Source: Argyresthia goedartella
Lineage: Eukaryota > Arthropoda > Insecta > Lepidoptera > Argyresthiidae
NCBI GenBank assembly: GCA_949825045.1
Contig: OX463816.1
Span: 13,883,579-13,947,578, forward strand
Direction of reading: 5' to 3'
Length of the DNA stretch: 64,000 nt
The translations under genes were made by a program, and so were the position numbers. This document shows positions 62,162 through 64,000 of the stretch, one piece after another; positions within the stretch are counted from its first letter, which is position 1, and the number at the start of each line of letters is the position of its first letter. A model generated the notes under the pieces. It did no database searches. It saw only the letters and a program-made list of their open reading frames with translations, and was not told the DNA's origin.

Positions 62162-63509
62162 TAACTCCTTTGATTATAACACCTGAAGACCAGATAAATG
62201 TGCCCAGAAAAACGTTAGAGAAGCAACAGTTGAATACTCAGAAGTAGTCAAGAGTAGTTTAGTCAGAGAGTCCTACATATACAATTCCTATTACAAGAAA
62301 ATAGCTTCTCAACAAACGCCTCAACTAACCTCAGCTCCAGAACAAAAAAGACCGCTATCACCAAAACCACCTATTGCCACTACAATTGAAACAACTAGTA
62401 TGCTCCGTAGCATAGACGAAGCGATCCCTAATCTAGAAAGTGTAGTTTCTTTGAGATTCAATCCATCTACGAACAAAAGCGAGATGAGATTAGCTGATAT
62501 TACAAGAAAAACAGCGCCACAATTAAATGTGGATCGTGAGCGACAAACGGAAAAGGTTGCTTGGTATAGTCTTTTTTTATGGCAAAAATGGCTATGGAGA
62601 GGAAAGAGATATTGAAATTACTTCTTTGAATTACTTTCCAAGTCGAGTACTGAGCCTTTATAAGCGTTCCAATTAAATCGACTATATATTTTTTGCTCTT
62701 TCCATAGTTGAATATTATCGAACTTACTCCAGTGTTTCTGTATCATACCGAATGCGTCAAGGGCAGGGCGAGCAGACACCTCAAGGACTTTTAAATAAAA
62801 CACATCTTACTATGAGGAATATCAGGGGATCAGCGTCATATTGGCAGAAATGTTGCTCTGAACTTACTGCAATGGTCCGAACTTTGGGGCCTCCTACGTG
62901 GTTCATGACGTTCTCTTGCAACGACCTTAACTGGCCAGACATGGCCAAAGCCTTGCTTATCGCAGATGGTCGTGATGTAAATAAAGCAGAGAGTTGTCCC
63001 GAGTGTTTGCAGTTGTTACAAAAACATCCCGTGGTTGGCTCTCGATGATTTACGGTTCGCGTAAACGCTCTAATGCGATTCTTCAAACACGATCCGGACT
63101 ACTTAGATGGTCCAGTAGTGGCATTTTGGTATAGAATAGAGTTTCAAAATCGCGAAAGCCCCCACCTTCATTTGTTAGTGTGGTGTGGCAATATCCCATA
63201 TTTCTCGACTCATGAAGGTATCAAAGTTATCGAAAGTTTTGTATCATGCTCCTTAATGCCCAATGATTCTTTATTGTAGAAATTAATAAAAGACGTGAAA
63301 ATACAAAAACACACAGCCACGTGCTACAAAAATCGTAACTATAATTTACTACTACTTGCTATTTGCTTAAGTCCTGATTAAGGACTATCAGACAATGCAC
63401 GGTTTTGTTATTTGAAAATATGGTAATCAATTATAATCCTACTCTATTCAATCTATGGAAAGGAAACATTGATGTGCTGCCGTGCGGTAATGTAACAGCA
63501 GTTGCGTAC
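62162..63509 (+). pseudogene. Helitron Rep (RepHel) fossil
   Basis: Rolling-circle transposon protein, N-terminal and Rep region. Plus-strand blocks: 62240-62615 (DEAIPNLESVVSLRFNPSTN; LNVDRERQTEKVAWYSLF), 62752-63048 (RNIRGSASYWQKCCSELTA; LGPPTWFMTFSCNDLNWPDM), 63073-63279 (EFQNRESPHLHLLVW, the H-hydrophobe-H metal motif of HUH nucleases) and 63415-63509 (INYNPTLFNLWKGN; CGNVTAVAY). Stops and frameshifts separate them. The next residues should include the Rep tyrosines (AVAYY...KY in relatives), but an LTR begins exactly there. The helicase domain is not in the window. Confidence 0.87.
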
Positions 63510-64000
63510 TGTAACGGCATAAAGGCTAAGGTCGAGCCACCGCTATCAGAAGCTATGATCGTCTATTCTATCTACCCCAAAAAGAGATGTCCCGATTCAG
63601 CTGTAAGATTTGTAAGTTAAGAATGATAAGTCTGAATTTCTTGTTCGTTGAGAAGTTCGTTAGGCGTACAATAGTTGAACGGAAGATTGGTTCAGGAAGT
63701 TAGAGTTTCAAGTAAGACAGAGAAAGCATGTATGCCCGCAAGCCGGTATTTCGCATCAGTTAGCGGTGTATTGCGCCAGATCGATCTTTGTTGTATTTTG
63801 TGTGATGGTACCATTTATTTTTTGTATATATGGGCGCTTGGAACTTCTTTTAGCGGTCGACCACAATTTATAATATTTGTTTGGGATATCGTATAGATAT
63901 CCGTCGTAGTGCTACGACGTGAGTACTCAATGATATTTCATGTGCTCGCTAGTAGCGGCTTGTGGTGGTTCCAGTTATATAATTAGTTCACGGCAATAAC
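63510..64000 (-). repeat. Further LTR copy of the 12-21 kb element, running off the window
   Basis: Starts TGTAACGG and follows 12080-12580 in order (ATGATCGTCTATTCTATCTA; TCGCATCAGT..GCGGTGTATTGCGCCA; TGCTCGCTAGTAGCGGCTTG), with clearly more substitutions and small indels than the 12/19 kb pair show between themselves. Orientation is the same as those LTRs. It interrupts the Helitron Rep fossil. Whether it is a solo LTR or a full element cannot be told. Confidence 0.92.

Overview
The window looks like transposon-dense nuclear DNA of an insect, most likely a moth or butterfly (Lepidoptera). The best clue is the dispersed repeat at 27559-27897. It opens GGCCAAGTGCGAGTC, carries a GACG microsatellite and ends TACGGAACCCTAAAAA, a layout I know from lepidopteran genomes. 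Introns, poly(A)-tailed LINEs, mariner and Helitron fossils, and BEL/Pao and Ty3/gypsy elements agree with this. Nothing suggests a bacterial or viral replicon. Only one short region looks like an ordinary host gene.

Layout. 0-2.5 kb: a MITE-like element beside a broken mariner transposase, then a SINE scrap. 2.56-10.1 kb: a foldback element with inverted arms of about 1.4 kb; its left arm is split by a 4.3 kb LINE that keeps two uninterrupted ORFs. 11-12 kb: a LINE tail and a tandem duplication. 12.08-21.61 kb: a complete minus-strand Ty3/gypsy element with near-identical 2.2 kb LTRs, primer-binding site, polypurine tract, a canonical -1 slippery site between gag and protease, and two further frame breaks in pol. 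21.6-24 kb: an unrecognised secreted-type ORF with one stop, an RTE-like LINE tail and a second, fossil gypsy gag.

26.0-37.1 kb: the candidate host gene on the plus strand. Its first coding exon (26002-26080) ends at a perfect splice donor. Two duplicated exon-like modules (36203-36292 and 36546-36628) and a third candidate (36974-37054) follow, with compatible phases for the intact ones. The roughly 10 kb between holds hairpin elements, LINE fossils on both strands and a transposase tail. 37-50 kb is mostly unassignable AT-rich DNA with SINE-like repeats, an unrecognised broken gene (44365-44815) and a dense cluster of perfect hairpins and MITE copies (46.1-49.1 kb).

50.5-64 kb is stacked mobile DNA: a LINE endonuclease fossil abutting a retroelement with gag and env but no pol; that element's LTR, split by a LINE with a 5-bp target duplication; a GC-rich jockey-like LINE fossil; and a Helitron Rep fossil into which another copy of the 12-21 kb LTR has inserted. 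The junctions give a relative history. The foldback element predates its LINE, the gag-env LTR predates its LINE, and the Helitron predates the LTR copy. The near-identical LTRs and the intact LINE mark the youngest insertions.
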